Source: Streptacidiphilus neutrinimicus | GTDB lineage: Bacteria; Actinomycetota; Actinomycetes; Streptomycetales; Streptomycetaceae | Assembly: GCF_000787815.1 (NCBI RefSeq) | Contig: NZ_BBPO01000037.1 | Coordinates: 1 to 50,534 of the forward strand | Length of the DNA: 50,534 nucleotides | Direction of reading: 5' to 3' | Shown: in pieces, positions 42,402 through 50,534 of the stretch | How positions within the stretch are numbered: position 1 is the stretch's first letter | Layout of the letters: each line of letters opens with the position of its first letter | Notes under the pieces: model-generated | Seen by the model: only the letters and a program-made list of their open reading frames with translations | The model's database searches: none | What the model was told of the DNA's origin: nothing | Made by a program: the position numbers and the translations under genes

Positions 42402-44450
42402 TCAGGGGGTGGCTCCGATCGGTACCGCCATGGCTGCGGCTTCGGTGGCGTCGGTGGGCACTGCGGCCTCGGGGCGGCGCAGGTCGAGCACGATGAGGAC
42501 GAGCCCTGCGGCGCCGAGGTAGATGAGCAGGTTGATCAGTTCCTGGCTGGTTCCGTGTCCGTCGAAGTAGATCGATTGGTGCAGCAGGATGTAGGCGTTG
42601 CGGGGCGGGAGGTAGGGCCCGAGGTCGCGCCAGAACGTGGGGAGGTAGGGCACTCCGCTCGCCCCGCCGGAGGACGGGTTGCCGAGCAGGATCACTACGA
42701 TGACGGTGATCAGCGTGCCGATGGGCCCGAGCAGTTTTTGCAGGACCGCCGCGACGAAGGCGACCACGGCGACGATCAGTGAGCAGATGATCCAGAACCT
42801 GCTGCTGGGGAACGCCTGCAGCCAGTAGCACACGACCAGGTCGACGATCAGGCCGCTGACGATGGCGAATCCGGCGAGCTGTGCGGCGCGCCAGCGGCCG
42901 GCGGCCTTGCCGGTGGCGGCCATGAGCAGGGTCGAGCTCATGTATCCGCCGATAAGCAGGGGAACGAGCATGAGCCCTTGGACCAGGCCGAAGGGGTCCT
43001 TGGCGGCCAAGGGGAGCGGAGCGTACTGCTGCACCGCCAGCGTCTGGCCGGTGGTCTTGGCCGCCGCTTCGAATCGCACCGCGAGGTCGAGCGGTGCCAG
43101 GTCGCTCATGGACGGCACCACGATCAGCGTGGTGGTACCGCCGGACGAGACCAGCGCGCCGAAGAGTCGGGCCTGATCGATGGCGGTTTTCGCGGCCGAC
43201 TCGCTGGGGTACTGGGTGACCTTCAGTGAGATGGTCTTCTCGGCTTCGGCCAGCATGGGCGAGGCTCCGACGACGCCGATGGGCAGGTTCGATGCCTTGG
43301 GCGCGTGCTCGGCGTCCATGTAGGTGGTCGCGAAGAGGCATTGCATGACGGCGCAGATGCCCAGCGCGACGAGCATCCCGATCGCGGCCCGCCGCCGGCC
43401 TGCAGGCTTGGCCGCGGGTGTGCCCTGGTCCGGCGCGTCGGCCTGGGCGCCGCCCGTCGGGGTGGCGCTCCTGGCGGGACGGATGCGACCGAACCAGGCG
43501 ATGACGGCTGTACCGGCGGCCGCGTAGAGCAGCAGGACGATCAGCGGGGTCGTGATGCCGTTCCCGCCGAAGTACAGCACGCGGTTGATCAGAGTGATCG
43601 CACTCTGGGGCGGCAAGATCACGCCGATGTTGCGCCAGTAGACCGGCAGCAGGTAGGTGCCCAGCCCCCCAGCGGGTGGGCCGCCGACGACGATGAACAG
43701 CACCGCTACCAGCAGCGTGCCCATTTTGCCCACCAGAGCCTGCAGCGCGGCGGCGGCCAGCGCCACCGCGGAGGTCACGAGCCAGAAGCAGGGCAAGAGT
43801 GGCCAGAAGTGGCTGCTGGAGAACGCCGCGATTCCCAGCCCGGCGATCAAGTCGGTCAGCAGGGCGCCGGCCAGGGCGTATCCGGCAAGGATGGCCGCTC
43901 GCCAGGGCGCGGCGGCGACGCCGTGGGCTGCCTTGAAGACCAGCACAGCGGCCAGATAGCCGCCGATGAGCAACGGCAGCAGCAGCAACGACGTCACCGC
44001 GGCGACGGGGTCGCTGGCCGGAAGCGGCTTGACGTTCTGCACCGTGACGGGTCTGTCCAGCTTGTGTGCGGCGTCCAGAAACGCCGGCTCCAGCTCGGTC
44101 TGGGCGAAGAAGCTCTTCGGGGGGACCACGATCAGCGTGTCGGTGGAGCCACCGCTGATGTAAGCGCCGTACAGCTCGCCGCGGTCGGCCGCATTCGTCG
44201 CCGCCGACGCGTTCGGATACTCGGTCAGTGCGAGTCCCGCTCTCGACGCCACTGCGGCGACCACGGGTGAGGGCGGCCCGGACACGCCGAAGGGCATGTT
44301 CCGCGGCACCAGTAGCTGCTGGGCGCTGACCAGGCATAGGGCGAACAATGCCTGTGCGAAGAGCACCAATCCGAGGGAGATGACGATCTTCATCGTGATG
44401 CGCCGCCGCACGCCCCCAGCCGAAGCGGGATGTGCCGTCCGACTCGCCAT
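42402..44450 (-). CDS. Membrane protein with two similar halves (DUF3533/YhgE-like)
   Basis: 682 residues from ATG 44450 (GGAGGA upstream). Two homologous halves, about 1-330 and 340-682, each have an N-terminal membrane anchor (VISLGLVLFAQALFALCLVS; IGMLVALGICAVMQCLFATT), a 120-residue outer domain (LALTEYPNASAAT... ; SLKVTQYPSESAAK...; both 'ITLIVVPP/S' strands), and a C-terminal set of membrane segments ending in paired motifs (LPVYWRNIGVILPPQSAITL ; LPTFWRDLGPYLPPRNAYIL). Similar to the YhgE/Pip/DUF3533 ABC-2-like membrane proteins, which normally carry one unit. Function unknown. Confidence 0.75.
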   Translation of the reverse strand: MASRTAHPASAGGVRRRITMKIVISLGLVLFAQALFALCLVSAQQLLVPRNMPFGVSGPPSPVVAAVASRAGLALTEYPNASAATNAADRGELYGAYISGGSTDTLIVVPPKSFFAQTELEPAFLDAAHKLDRPVTVQNVKPLPASDPVAAVTSLLLLPLLIGGYLAAVLVFKAAHGVAAAPWRAAILAGYALAGALLTDLIAGLGIAAFSSSHFWPLLPCFWLVTSAVALAAAALQALVGKMGTLLVAVLFIVVGGPPAGGLGTYLLPVYWRNIGVILPPQSAITLINRVLYFGGNGITTPLIVLLLYAAAGTAVIAWFGRIRPARSATPTGGAQADAPDQGTPAAKPAGRRRAAIGMLVALGICAVMQCLFATTYMDAEHAPKASNLPIGVVGASPMLAEAEKTISLKVTQYPSESAAKTAIDQARLFGALVSSGGTTTLIVVPSMSDLAPLDLAVRFEAAAKTTGQTLAVQQYAPLPLAAKDPFGLVQGLMLVPLLIGGYMSSTLLMAATGKAAGRWRAAQLAGFAIVSGLIVDLVVCYWLQAFPSSRFWIICSLIVAVVAFVAAVLQKLLGPIGTLITVIVVILLGNPSSGGASGVPYLPTFWRDLGPYLPPRNAYILLHQSIYFDGHGTSQELINLLIYLGAAGLVLIVLDLRRPEAAVPTDATEAAAMAVPIGATP

Positions 44451-44561
44451 CGCCGTCCTCCCAATGCACTCCGTGGCGACATCTGAGCTGTGAAAGGACT
44501 AGGCAGGGGTCGCCTGAGCCGTCATCAGCCCGACGCCTCTTCCGTGCAATCACCACACGGC

Positions 44562-44658
44562 GACGGAGCGTTGGCGCGAGGTGCCGGTGGCGCTGTACGT
44601 GGTGGCGGGCGTGTTCACGTTCTACTACCTGATGCCGGCGCTGGGGATCGGGCAGTAG
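44562..44658 (+). repeat. NCS2 3'-end repeat, copy 2 (coding end only)
   Basis: Matches the last 95 bp of the permease gene with four mismatches and ends in TAG at 44656-44658 instead of TGA. The terminator part is absent. Preceded by DNA unlike the permease gene, so it is a displaced end and not a truncated gene. It lies between two inserted units. Confidence 0.9.
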
Positions 44659-44971
44659 AGTCTGGCGGCCTGAACGAGCAGAGGTGGCGGACCTTTGACC
44701 GGTCCGCGGCCTGTTGCGATCTCAGGCAGATCCCGGTCAGGTTCACTAGGGCTTCGATCGTGGCCGGGGTGGGGCGACCGCCGCGACCCCGCTTGTGTGG
44801 GGTAGCCACGGAACGCCCGTATTGATCGACGCGCGGCCAGGGCCCCTGTCGTAGCGCGTTGCGCGGCCGTCACTTGCAGGCCCTCGATACCTCGGGCGGT
44901 GCCGCATCCCTGGACCGCTTGGTGAACGCCTGCCAGGATGATGTTCAGGTCGGAGTTATCGGGGGGTACAC
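44659..44971. other. Gene-poor stretch after repeat copy 2
   Basis: About 310 bp with only short frames on both strands (e.g. minus 44615-44873, Arg/Pro-rich) and no ribosome site that fits. The last bases hold the ribosome site of the next gene (GGGGGG before 44972). I see no terminal repeats or transposase motif here. Confidence 0.6.
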
Positions 44972-45502
44972 ATGGCCGGAGTGACGCAGCGCGTGACTGC
45001 AGATCAAGTGCTCCAAGCGATACGCCTACTTGGCATCGACATGCATCCCGATCCGGAAGTCCTGCCGAACGGGCCGACTGACGAGCACATCCCGAGTCTT
45101 CTGGGTGCCCTGAGCGCGACCGTGGATCAAAAGATCGCAGCCCTTGGCCCGGGGCAAGAGGTCCGCGAAAAGGTCATAGGAGCTTACCTGAGCCGTTTTG
45201 TGGACCCCGCCACGGAAGGAGTATTGGTCGGGGACTTCCTGACGGCGCAAGCGGCTGTTGTGTTCCGCGTCGCTGAACTGCTGGTGGCTTTGGAGGGCCA
45301 CCGCGTCGGAGAGGCGGCCAACTACTTGGCAGCAGCCTTGTTCCGGTCACTCGTACTGATGTCGAGAATGGTGCGGCGACATGGGCCCGACTTCTCGCAG
45401 GACGCCCGAGCGCTCGAAGTCATCGAGGGGGAGATTCGGGCATCCCTGGATGCCATCGAGAGCAGCATCAGCATGCTGCGCGAAGGCGGCGCTGGCGCCT
45501 GA
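44972..45502 (+). CDS. Hypothetical protein in the NCS2-end insertion region
   Basis: 176 residues from ATG 44972. Mostly helical with an Ala/Leu-rich middle (FLTAQAAVVFRVAELLVALE, NYLAAALFRSLVLMSRMVRR) and a C-terminal acidic helix (DARALEVIEGEIRASLDAIE). No TM segment or motif that I can place in a family. It is the sole gene of the second insertion unit, between repeat copies 2 and 3, and ends 34 bp before copy 3 begins. Confidence 0.6.
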   Translation: MAGVTQRVTADQVLQAIRLLGIDMHPDPEVLPNGPTDEHIPSLLGALSATVDQKIAALGPGQEVREKVIGAYLSRFVDPATEGVLVGDFLTAQAAVVFRVAELLVALEGHRVGEAANYLAAALFRSLVLMSRMVRRHGPDFSQDARALEVIEGEIRASLDAIESSISMLREGGAGA

Positions 45503-45536
45503 GTGCCTCGTGGCTGGGTGTCCTCTTCAGCGCGGT

Positions 45537-45690
45537 GACGGGGCGTTGGCGTGAGGTGCCGGTGGCGCTGTGCGTGGTGGCGGGCGTGTTCGCGTTCTAC
45601 CTGATGCCGGCGCTGGAGATCGGCCAGTGACCTGCGCCTGGGCAAGTCAAAGGGCCCGCCTACCAGTCTCGAACCTGGTGGGCGGGCCCT
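45537..45690 (+). repeat. NCS2 3'-end repeat, copy 3 (end plus terminator)
   Basis: Coding part 45537-45630 matches the permease end with a 3-bp deletion and four substitutions, followed by a second, slightly changed terminator (45651-45690) like that after copy 1. This is a full copy of the original gene end and flank. Confidence 0.9.
45651..45690. terminator. Terminator in repeat copy 3
   Basis: A 15-bp stem with one mismatch (45651-45665 with 45676-45690) and a 10-base loop; paralogous to the one at 42335. Also lies just before the stop of the convergent regulator gene at 45705. Confidence 0.85.
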
Positions 45691-45704
45691 CCTGTTGCCT
45701 GGTC

Positions 45705-47063
45705 TCAAGCAGCGGAGAGCAGGTCGCGGGCCCGCTCGTTGAAGTCGGCCACGAGCTGGTGTTTGCCGTAGGGGACCATCCGGCGCTTGAGGTCCTGCAC
45801 CGCCTCGATGCAGCGGGAGGACTTCACCTGCCGAGAGAGCTTGATCGTCCGGATCCCGGCGGCGTGGGCCGCTTCTAGATCCCGGTTCTGGAGGTGGGAT
45901 CCGGCGAGAGCGGCTTGGGACATCGCGCCACGACGGGCCCGCTGCTGAGAGGCGGCATGGGCGATCGAACGGCGGGCGAACTCGGCTGCCCGCTCGTTGT
46001 CGCCGACGTCCCGGAGCGTGTTCGCGTGCTCGCCGTTGAGGTACGCCGGGTCGATGAAGCGGGCCCATTCCGGCTCGGCATCCGGGTTGACGTTCTCGTA
46101 GATGCGCTCGCCCTCGGCCACGGCGTGTGCGGCGGCGCGCCTGTCGCCAAGGCGAGCCAGTGCGCGGCCTTCGAGAGTCCACAGGTCGGCCAGGCACGCC
46201 CTGGACTCGGGGTTGGTCTTGGACAGGCCGTTGCGCCCGGCCTGGGCCAGACGGCGACCCTCCTCGGGGTGCCCCAAGAGCGTCGCCTGATCTGCCATGC
46301 CGGCGAGCACGTGCGCGCCGAGAGCCGGATTGTGTGACTCCTCCGCGAGCCGCAGGGACTGGATCAGGTAGCGCTGTGCCGTGCCGTGCTCGCCGTTGTC
46401 GTAAGCCATCCAGCCGAGGAGATAGGTCTGCTCCGCGGCGGCCTCGCACAGGGCGCGTCGAACCTCCTCGGTGTGCGACTGGCGCAGCAGCGGGTAGACG
46501 TGCTCGTTCATGTAGGCGGCCAGTGCGAGGCGGCCGGAACCCCCGCCCTGGAAGATGTCCATCTGCTGGAACGCACCGAACATGTTCTTCACGGCGGTCA
46601 CGTCTTCAAGCCGGACCTGTCGACCGGGCTCGGGCATCTGGTCCAGCGTCTGCAAGAGCCAATCGCGTGATGGCCCAACGGCAGCCGCAATGGCGAAAGT
46701 TGATCCTGTCAGGAACTTGCGACGGTCCACGTCAGCCCTCCCAAGGTCAGCGACCGCTTCCACGGTATCTGCGTAGGACTGGCTGTAGACGAGCGACCTG
46801 TCAGCCACCGATTCGCTCTCGAAGCCGAGATCGTAGGCCGTGACGCGGTAACCGAAGTGTCCGGAGAAGACATCGGCCAAGAGCTCCGGAACCGGCCACC
46901 GGGGGTTCTCCCCGCTCAGCCAGCGCCGGACGGTCGACGCGTCGGCGAACACATGGACCTGGCCACGCTCGACAGCGCGGGCCCGCACTCTGCGCGCGAG
47001 CTCGCTGCGAGACCAGCCAGTTCGCTTCAACCAGTCGTCTAACAAGCTATTCGCTGTGGCCAT
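45705..47063 (-). CDS. XRE/TPR transcriptional regulator (NsdA-like)
   Basis: 452 residues from ATG 47063. An N-terminal HTH-like region (LLDDWLKRTGWSRSELARRV ... DASTVRRWLSGENPRWPVPE) is followed by the RRKFLTGSTFAIAAAVG segment typical of Streptomyces NsdA-like regulators, then TPR repeats (e.g. YLIQSLRLAEESHNPALGAH, AYLNGEHANTLRDVGDNERA, and a final LKRRMVPYGKHQLVADFNER). Divergent from a HATPase gene across 148 bp, the same layout as the XRE/HATPase pair in the element. Confidence 0.85.
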   Translation of the reverse strand: MATANSLLDDWLKRTGWSRSELARRVRARAVERGQVHVFADASTVRRWLSGENPRWPVPELLADVFSGHFGYRVTAYDLGFESESVADRSLVYSQSYADTVEAVADLGRADVDRRKFLTGSTFAIAAAVGPSRDWLLQTLDQMPEPGRQVRLEDVTAVKNMFGAFQQMDIFQGGGSGRLALAAYMNEHVYPLLRQSHTEEVRRALCEAAAEQTYLLGWMAYDNGEHGTAQRYLIQSLRLAEESHNPALGAHVLAGMADQATLLGHPEEGRRLAQAGRNGLSKTNPESRACLADLWTLEGRALARLGDRRAAAHAVAEGERIYENVNPDAEPEWARFIDPAYLNGEHANTLRDVGDNERAAEFARRSIAHAASQQRARRGAMSQAALAGSHLQNRDLEAAHAAGIRTIKLSRQVKSSRCIEAVQDLKRRMVPYGKHQLVADFNERARDLLSAA

Positions 47064-47211
47064 CTCGGCACCCTCGGATCTTGACCTGGCGGCCGTTCAA
47101 CAGGCTTCAACACCCCAATAGACCGTACTCCCATATGCCGCACGGGTGTTGTCTGAATGTCAAGAACCCCAGCTGGGACCACATGTCGGCTCCAGCGGTC
47201 CGGAGGATGTG

Positions 47212-47772
47212 ATGACGATCGAATCCGCTGAGATCCCGATGGCCGAGATAGGGCGCGTTCGGGTTGTCCTGTCCGAGATGGATTGGAGGGAGGTGCTCCG
47301 ACAGAGCCACCGGTACCGCTGCTGGGCCTGGTCGACTTCGCAGGTTGCGGCGGAGGGTCTCGCCATCGCGGGCGTGGCACGGGGGCTCGTGGCTGAGGCG
47401 CTGGCCGACTGGCGTCTCGGTCCCATGGTGGATGACGTGGCCTTATGTGCCGACGAGCTGATCGGTAACGCCGTGACGCATGGGCGGGAGGCGGGGCATC
47501 CCGCTCTGTCGCTGGGGCTGCGCTACTTCCCGACCTCTTGCCTCTTCGTGGAGGTCGGGGATCCGAGCCCGGAAGCCCCGCTGCTGACCTGGCTTGACCC
47601 GGAGGTTGACCCGGCGGCGGTTCTCTTCACTGATGGTCGTGGGTTGATGATCGTGCGGGAGTTGGCGGATCACATGTGGTGGTCGCGCCAAAGTACGGGC
47701 GGAAAGATCGTTTACGCCCGGCTGGACGTCGCGCGGCACTTCGCACCGTTGGCGGGCGGTCGTCGTGGCTGA
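47212..47772 (+). CDS. RsbW-like ATP-binding protein (HATPase_c)
   Basis: 186 residues from ATG 47212 (CGGAGG upstream); the frame is open to 47146. GHKL motifs: N-box VALCADELIGNAVTHGREAG, G1 LFVEVGDPSPEAPLL, G2 FTDGRGLMIVRELADHMWW. A relative of anti-sigma kinases. Its stop overlaps the start of a small downstream gene by 8 bp, so the small genes are coupled to it. Confidence 0.85.
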   Translation: MTIESAEIPMAEIGRVRVVLSEMDWREVLRQSHRYRCWAWSTSQVAAEGLAIAGVARGLVAEALADWRLGPMVDDVALCADELIGNAVTHGREAGHPALSLGLRYFPTSCLFVEVGDPSPEAPLLTWLDPEVDPAAVLFTDGRGLMIVRELADHMWWSRQSTGGKIVYARLDVARHFAPLAGGRRG

Positions 47773-47959
47773 GGAGAGGCATTGGAAGCCGAGTCCGCTG
47801 GCTGGCTACACGTGGAGTACCTGGCTGGCTCCTGCGTACGAGCCGAGGCCCGCGGCTGCTTCTCCGGCTGATCCGCCACCGGATGCTGAGCCCGCGAGGG
47901 ACGGCGAGTCGCACGGCTGGGAGGAGATCGACCTTGCAGAGGCAGGGGAGGAGAACTGA
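47765..47959 (+). CDS. Small acidic protein coupled to the HATPase
   Basis: 64 residues from GTG 47765. Pro/Ala/Glu-rich with a short aromatic N-terminus (WKPSPLAGYTWSTWLAPAYE) and a very acidic end (SHGWEEIDLAEAGEEN). It overlaps both neighbours (8 bp and 1 bp). The layout recalls the small partners of other XRE/HATPase loci, but no family is recognised. Confidence 0.6.
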   Translation: MAEERHWKPSPLAGYTWSTWLAPAYEPRPAAASPADPPPDAEPARDGESHGWEEIDLAEAGEEN

Positions 47960-48120
47960 TGTTCCGCTGGGTTGATCGCAGTTCGCGGGCGAGCCGGGCG
48001 CAGGTGTTCCGCTGTGGCTACTGCCACGGGAAGGTGCGCGCTGACAGGGCCCGCATCGAGAAGGTGCGCGGCGTGCAGCAGTACGTGCATGCGTGGCATC
48101 CGTCGCGGGGGCAGCAGTGA
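47959..48120 (+). CDS. Small basic protein with a possible zinc knuckle
   Basis: 53 residues from ATG 47959 (stop-start overlap TGATG with the previous gene). The N-terminus is RWVDRSSRASRAQVFRCGYC, and the single CxxC (FRCGYCHGKVRADR), with later histidine (HAWHPSRGQQ), could bind zinc. It is the end of a HATPase-small-small run. The ribosome site is shared with the end of the upstream gene (ggggagg). No family recognised. Confidence 0.55.
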   Translation: MFRWVDRSSRASRAQVFRCGYCHGKVRADRARIEKVRGVQQYVHAWHPSRGQQ

Positions 48121-48391
48121 TGGCTGCGTTCTGACGGCCCCCCGCTCCCGGCCGCACCTGGACCGCCGGTCGGGAGCCTCTCGCTTGTAGCAATCGAAGA
48201 TTGTGCCGGACCACCCTCAGACCTTGGCGGGGAGTGGGTGGTCCGGTGGGTTTGCACCCGGTGCCAATGGTACTCGGGTGATCACGCATGTCTGGGCATA
48301 TGCCCGTCAACTCCGGTCGTTTTTGGTCGGATTGGTCGCCGGAGTGGTGGTGCCGCAGGGTCAGCACTGGGACGTGGAACCTGGGGACGGG

Positions 48392-48694
48392 ATGGCCATG
48401 GACGACGGCGGGGCACGCGCCGATGACGGAATGGAGGGGTACGAACTGGAGCTGGACGGCGGGGCTTTGGTGCATGGCGTGGACTACGAAGGGGAGTGGC
48501 TCCGTGCGCGGGCGGCCGCGTGCAAGCTGAATGCCGCGCTGGGGCGGCTCGGGGTCGCGCGTGAGCGGCTGCGGGCGCAGGCCGGTTGGGCGGATGACGG
48601 TTCCGGCGTGGTGCACGTACGCCTGGATACGGGGACGGCCACATGCCTGGCGCGGCTCCTGGAGCTGGCGGCGGGGCACGGTACGGCGGCTTGA
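48392..48694 (+). CDS. Hypothetical protein
   Basis: 100 residues from ATG 48392 (or ATG 48398) with a GGGACGGG site; the frame is open to 48203 but the part before is weak. The product is acidic at the start (MAMDDGGARADDGMEGYELE), with a helical middle (LRARAAACKLNAALGRLG) and an Arg/Gly-rich end. Family unknown. The 270 bp from 48121 to here hold no other gene that I can support. Confidence 0.5.
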   Translation: MAMDDGGARADDGMEGYELELDGGALVHGVDYEGEWLRARAAACKLNAALGRLGVARERLRAQAGWADDGSGVVHVRLDTGTATCLARLLELAAGHGTAA

Positions 48695-49413
48695 TGGTGT
48701 CGCCCTGCGCTTCTGCGCATGCCGGGGGCCTGAGCGGTGTGGTCCCTCGTCGATCGGGCAGCTTCGCCGAGCCGGGGTTCTTCGGGGGCCGCCAAGGCTC
48801 ACGGGTGACCCTTGGGCTTGGCCTTGGCGGGCCCCGGAGGTTCCCGGTACGCCTCCGGTGTCCGGTCGGCGAGGGGGCGCGCCGCGACCCGGCCCACCAC
48901 TCACTCGTTCGCTGCTGTCGCTGATGGGCGGTCCCTCGGAGGAGGGCCGGGGGCTCGGGGGCAGCGCCCCCGAAGAGTCGGTGTGGTGGTCGTTCCTGCT
49001 GCATGGCGCAGCTTGGGTCTGGGGCGGGTTGCCGCTCGGCCGGGACCGGCCGGAGGCCGCAGCCCGGCCGAGGGCGGCAGGTCCGCCCGGCGGCGCGAAC
49101 GCGCCGCCGCTTGAGACAGTAAATGAACTCTCCAACAGCCTTTCCGGCGCGCTCCCCGCCCCCGCCCCCGTCCCCGGCCCCCGGTCATTGCGGCGGGGCG
49201 CCGCGGGTGGGGCAGGCACCGGAGCTGGTGGAGGGTGCTCGGTACAGCCGACTAGGGGAAGCTGGGCCGGTCTGGTCGACGAGTCAGAGCACGGCAGCGC
49301 GCGGTGTACGCGGGACCGTCCGCACGCCTGTCGGTCAGATGGTGAGCCTCGGCCGATATCTGCGTGCTGTCATCCGGAGCCCTGGAGCAGGCCCGAGGCT
49401 GCGTTCTGGCAGC
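48695..49413. other. Gene-poor, very GC-rich stretch with hairpins
   Basis: About 720 bp without a supported gene. It contains an imperfect long hairpin (about 48786-48836, arms GGGGCCGCCAAGGC-like), an 8-bp hairpin with loop AGC at 48955-48973 and a 10-bp stem with a two-base loop at 49088-49109. The short ORFs that cross it are Arg/Pro/Gly-rich translations of high-GC DNA. It may hold a promoter for the previous or the divergent gene; none was resolved. Confidence 0.55.
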
Positions 49414-50532
49414 TCATGTCGGGTCCGTCACGGTTCGGGGCCCGGGCAGATCCTTGCACTGGCTGGGCGCCTGGCGATGCTGGAGGAAGCGTCGCCCGAT
49501 GCCCGTGACGCGGAGAAGAGCGTGATCGGGAAGGAAGACGGCGTCGGCGATGATCATCGCACCGGAGAAGACCGGTAGCCCGAGGAGGACGGCGATCCCG
49601 ATGTGCATGCCGATCAAAAGGCTGAGGAGGACGTATTTGAGCCTGCTGAACAGGGCGAACGGAAACGCCACCTGGACCAGGACAGTCGCGTAGCCGGCGA
49701 GTGCGATCAGGAGCTGGTGGTCGTCGGCGAGGTGCGAGAGCGTGGGCCAGGGTCGGAACAGGTCGAGATTGACCACGTAGTGCAGCGCGGTGCCGTCCTG
49801 CCACAGGCCTCCTTGCACTTTGTAGAGGCCGGCCGACCCGTAGAGGATGCACACCTGAGCCGCGATCACGAACATGCCGCAGTTGTGCACAAGCGTGGTC
49901 AGCTGCGTCCGGACCACTGCCGCCTGCTGCCAGGCGGGCCGCGACCGGAGGCTGGCCGACTCGCGACCACGCTCGTGGGCGGACGCGCGGAGTCGTCGCC
50001 TGCGGGCGTCCAGGGACCAGCGGTGGCCACATGCCGTGAACATCAGGTAGATGGCCATCAAGACGATCAGGTTGTCCCCACCGTCGGTCATGAAGATGGC
50101 GCGGCCGTGGAACGAGGTCACCACGAGGGCGAACAGAACGGATGTCACCCTGGTGTGCCAGCCCAGCATGAACACGGTGCACGTGAGCAGGGCCAGGACG
50201 TAGCAGGCCTCGAAGTACGTACCGTTGTCGGAGAGTGTGAGCAGGCTGAACCAGCCGTTTTGGCGGAACAGCTCGCGGGCCAGATTCGGGGTCCAGGGGG
50301 ATCCCGGTCCCCAGATCTCGTCGCGGTGGGGGAACTCCCGCAATAGAAACGTCAGGTAGAGCAGTCCGTAGCCGATGCGCAGCACGGCTGCCGCGTGGAG
50401 CGAGACCGCGTGTTCGGTCAGGAAGGTGAACGCCCTGGTGACGGGGTCGGGGCGCCTCGTTGCGCTGCAGGGGGCGAGCGGCGGCCGGCCCTCGTGACGG
50501 GTTTCGGTGTGGGATGTCCGGTCAGTGATCAC
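49414..50532 (-). CDS. HTTM/SdpB-like membrane protein
   Basis: 372 residues beginning at GTG 50532, two bases from the window edge, so the true start may be further out. Eight or so membrane segments with HTTM-domain features: LHAAAVLRIGYGLLYLTFLL near the start, GWFSLLTLSDNGTYFEACYV, HTRVTSVLFALVVTSFHGRA, and a YKVQGGLWQDGTALHYVVNL loop, as in SdpB (sporulation-delaying toxin system) and vitamin K-dependent carboxylase-like proteins. No SdpC toxin or SdpA gene lies in view. An Arg-rich loop (DARRRRLRASAHERGRESAS) is in the middle. Confidence 0.75.
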   Translation of the reverse strand: MITDRTSHTETRHEGRPPLAPCSATRRPDPVTRAFTFLTEHAVSLHAAAVLRIGYGLLYLTFLLREFPHRDEIWGPGSPWTPNLARELFRQNGWFSLLTLSDNGTYFEACYVLALLTCTVFMLGWHTRVTSVLFALVVTSFHGRAIFMTDGGDNLIVLMAIYLMFTACGHRWSLDARRRRLRASAHERGRESASLRSRPAWQQAAVVRTQLTTLVHNCGMFVIAAQVCILYGSAGLYKVQGGLWQDGTALHYVVNLDLFRPWPTLSHLADDHQLLIALAGYATVLVQVAFPFALFSRLKYVLLSLLIGMHIGIAVLLGLPVFSGAMIIADAVFLPDHALLRVTGIGRRFLQHRQAPSQCKDLPGPRTVTDPT

Positions 50533-50534
50533 GG

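Noticed and set aside
42280-44556. 758-residue minus-strand frame overlapping the duplicated membrane protein
   Set aside because: Arg-rich out-of-frame translation of the real gene at 42402-44450, which has a good ribosome site and membrane motifs.
44615-44873. Possible transposase remnant in the gap after NCS2 repeat copy 2
   Set aside because: Short Arg/Pro-rich frames without transposase motifs or terminal inverted repeats; not enough to call an insertion sequence.
49177-49400. Possible tRNA or small RNA in the gene-poor region
   Set aside because: Looked for acceptor-stem pairing and a CCA or T-arm pattern and found none; also no poly-T end.

Overview
The window is a very GC-rich actinobacterial chromosome segment. 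Frequent GTG/TTG starts, strong third-position G/C bias, a SigE-type ECF sigma factor, XRE regulators paired with RsbW-like ATPases and a hemL-to-ccsA cytochrome c block all point to Streptomycetaceae (Streptomyces or a close relative). No tRNA, rRNA or CRISPR array was seen. All functional calls come from reading motifs; no database search was run.

Left chromosomal flank (1-2.84 kb): the tail of a lytic-transglycosylase-like gene, an ECF sigma factor translationally coupled to a single-pass membrane protein, and a class I methyltransferase.

Integrated element (about 2.84-25.57 kb): a 22.7-kb putative integrative mobilizable element lies in the 3' end of a conserved protein gene (25530-26030, minus). 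A 79-bp direct repeat (2837-2915 and 25527-25605, including an exact 32-bp core) marks attL and attR. Each copy encodes the last 25 codons and stop of the target gene, so the gene is rebuilt by the insertion. The core of the element is a tyrosine integrase, two near-duplicate MerR/Xis-type HTH proteins, a DnaB-N-like protein, a DUF3631 ATPase, a MobC-like protein and a histidine-triad relaxase. No FtsK/TraB translocase was seen. Three copies of a roughly 90-bp hairpin-plus-direct-repeat unit flank the mobilization genes. The cargo (3.1-16.6 kb) has three parts: a row of SMI1/KNR4, DUF4262 and DUF6461-like genes without toxins; a coupled three-gene operon (TIGR04255-like, membrane-anchored HTH, 'QTCDIV' protein); and an operon in which a 47-residue peptide gene precedes a JmjC/cupin oxygenase, an aldo/keto reductase, an APH-fold kinase and a nucleotidyltransferase, next to a divergent XRE regulator, a methyltransferase and a HATPase. 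The last operon is the best candidate for an undescribed system, possibly a ribosomal-peptide pathway.

Housekeeping block (26.3-42.3 kb): hemL, a histidine phosphatase, resA, ccdA, resB and ccsA form a haem/cytochrome c biogenesis run. They are followed by a large sacsin/HSP90-type ATPase protein with internal 27-bp repeats, a DUF2079 membrane protein, a P-type cation ATPase, a DUF2530 protein and an NCS2 purine permease.

Right accessory region (42.3-50.5 kb): the last ~95 bp of the NCS2 permease gene occur three times (42217, 44562, 45537), and copies one and three also carry the terminator. They bracket two inserted gene units, one a membrane protein that is an internal duplication, the other an unknown gene. 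Then come an XRE/TPR regulator divergent from a HATPase and two tiny coupled genes (a second locus built like the one in the element), an unknown small gene, a gene-poor stretch and an HTTM/SdpB-like membrane protein at the edge.
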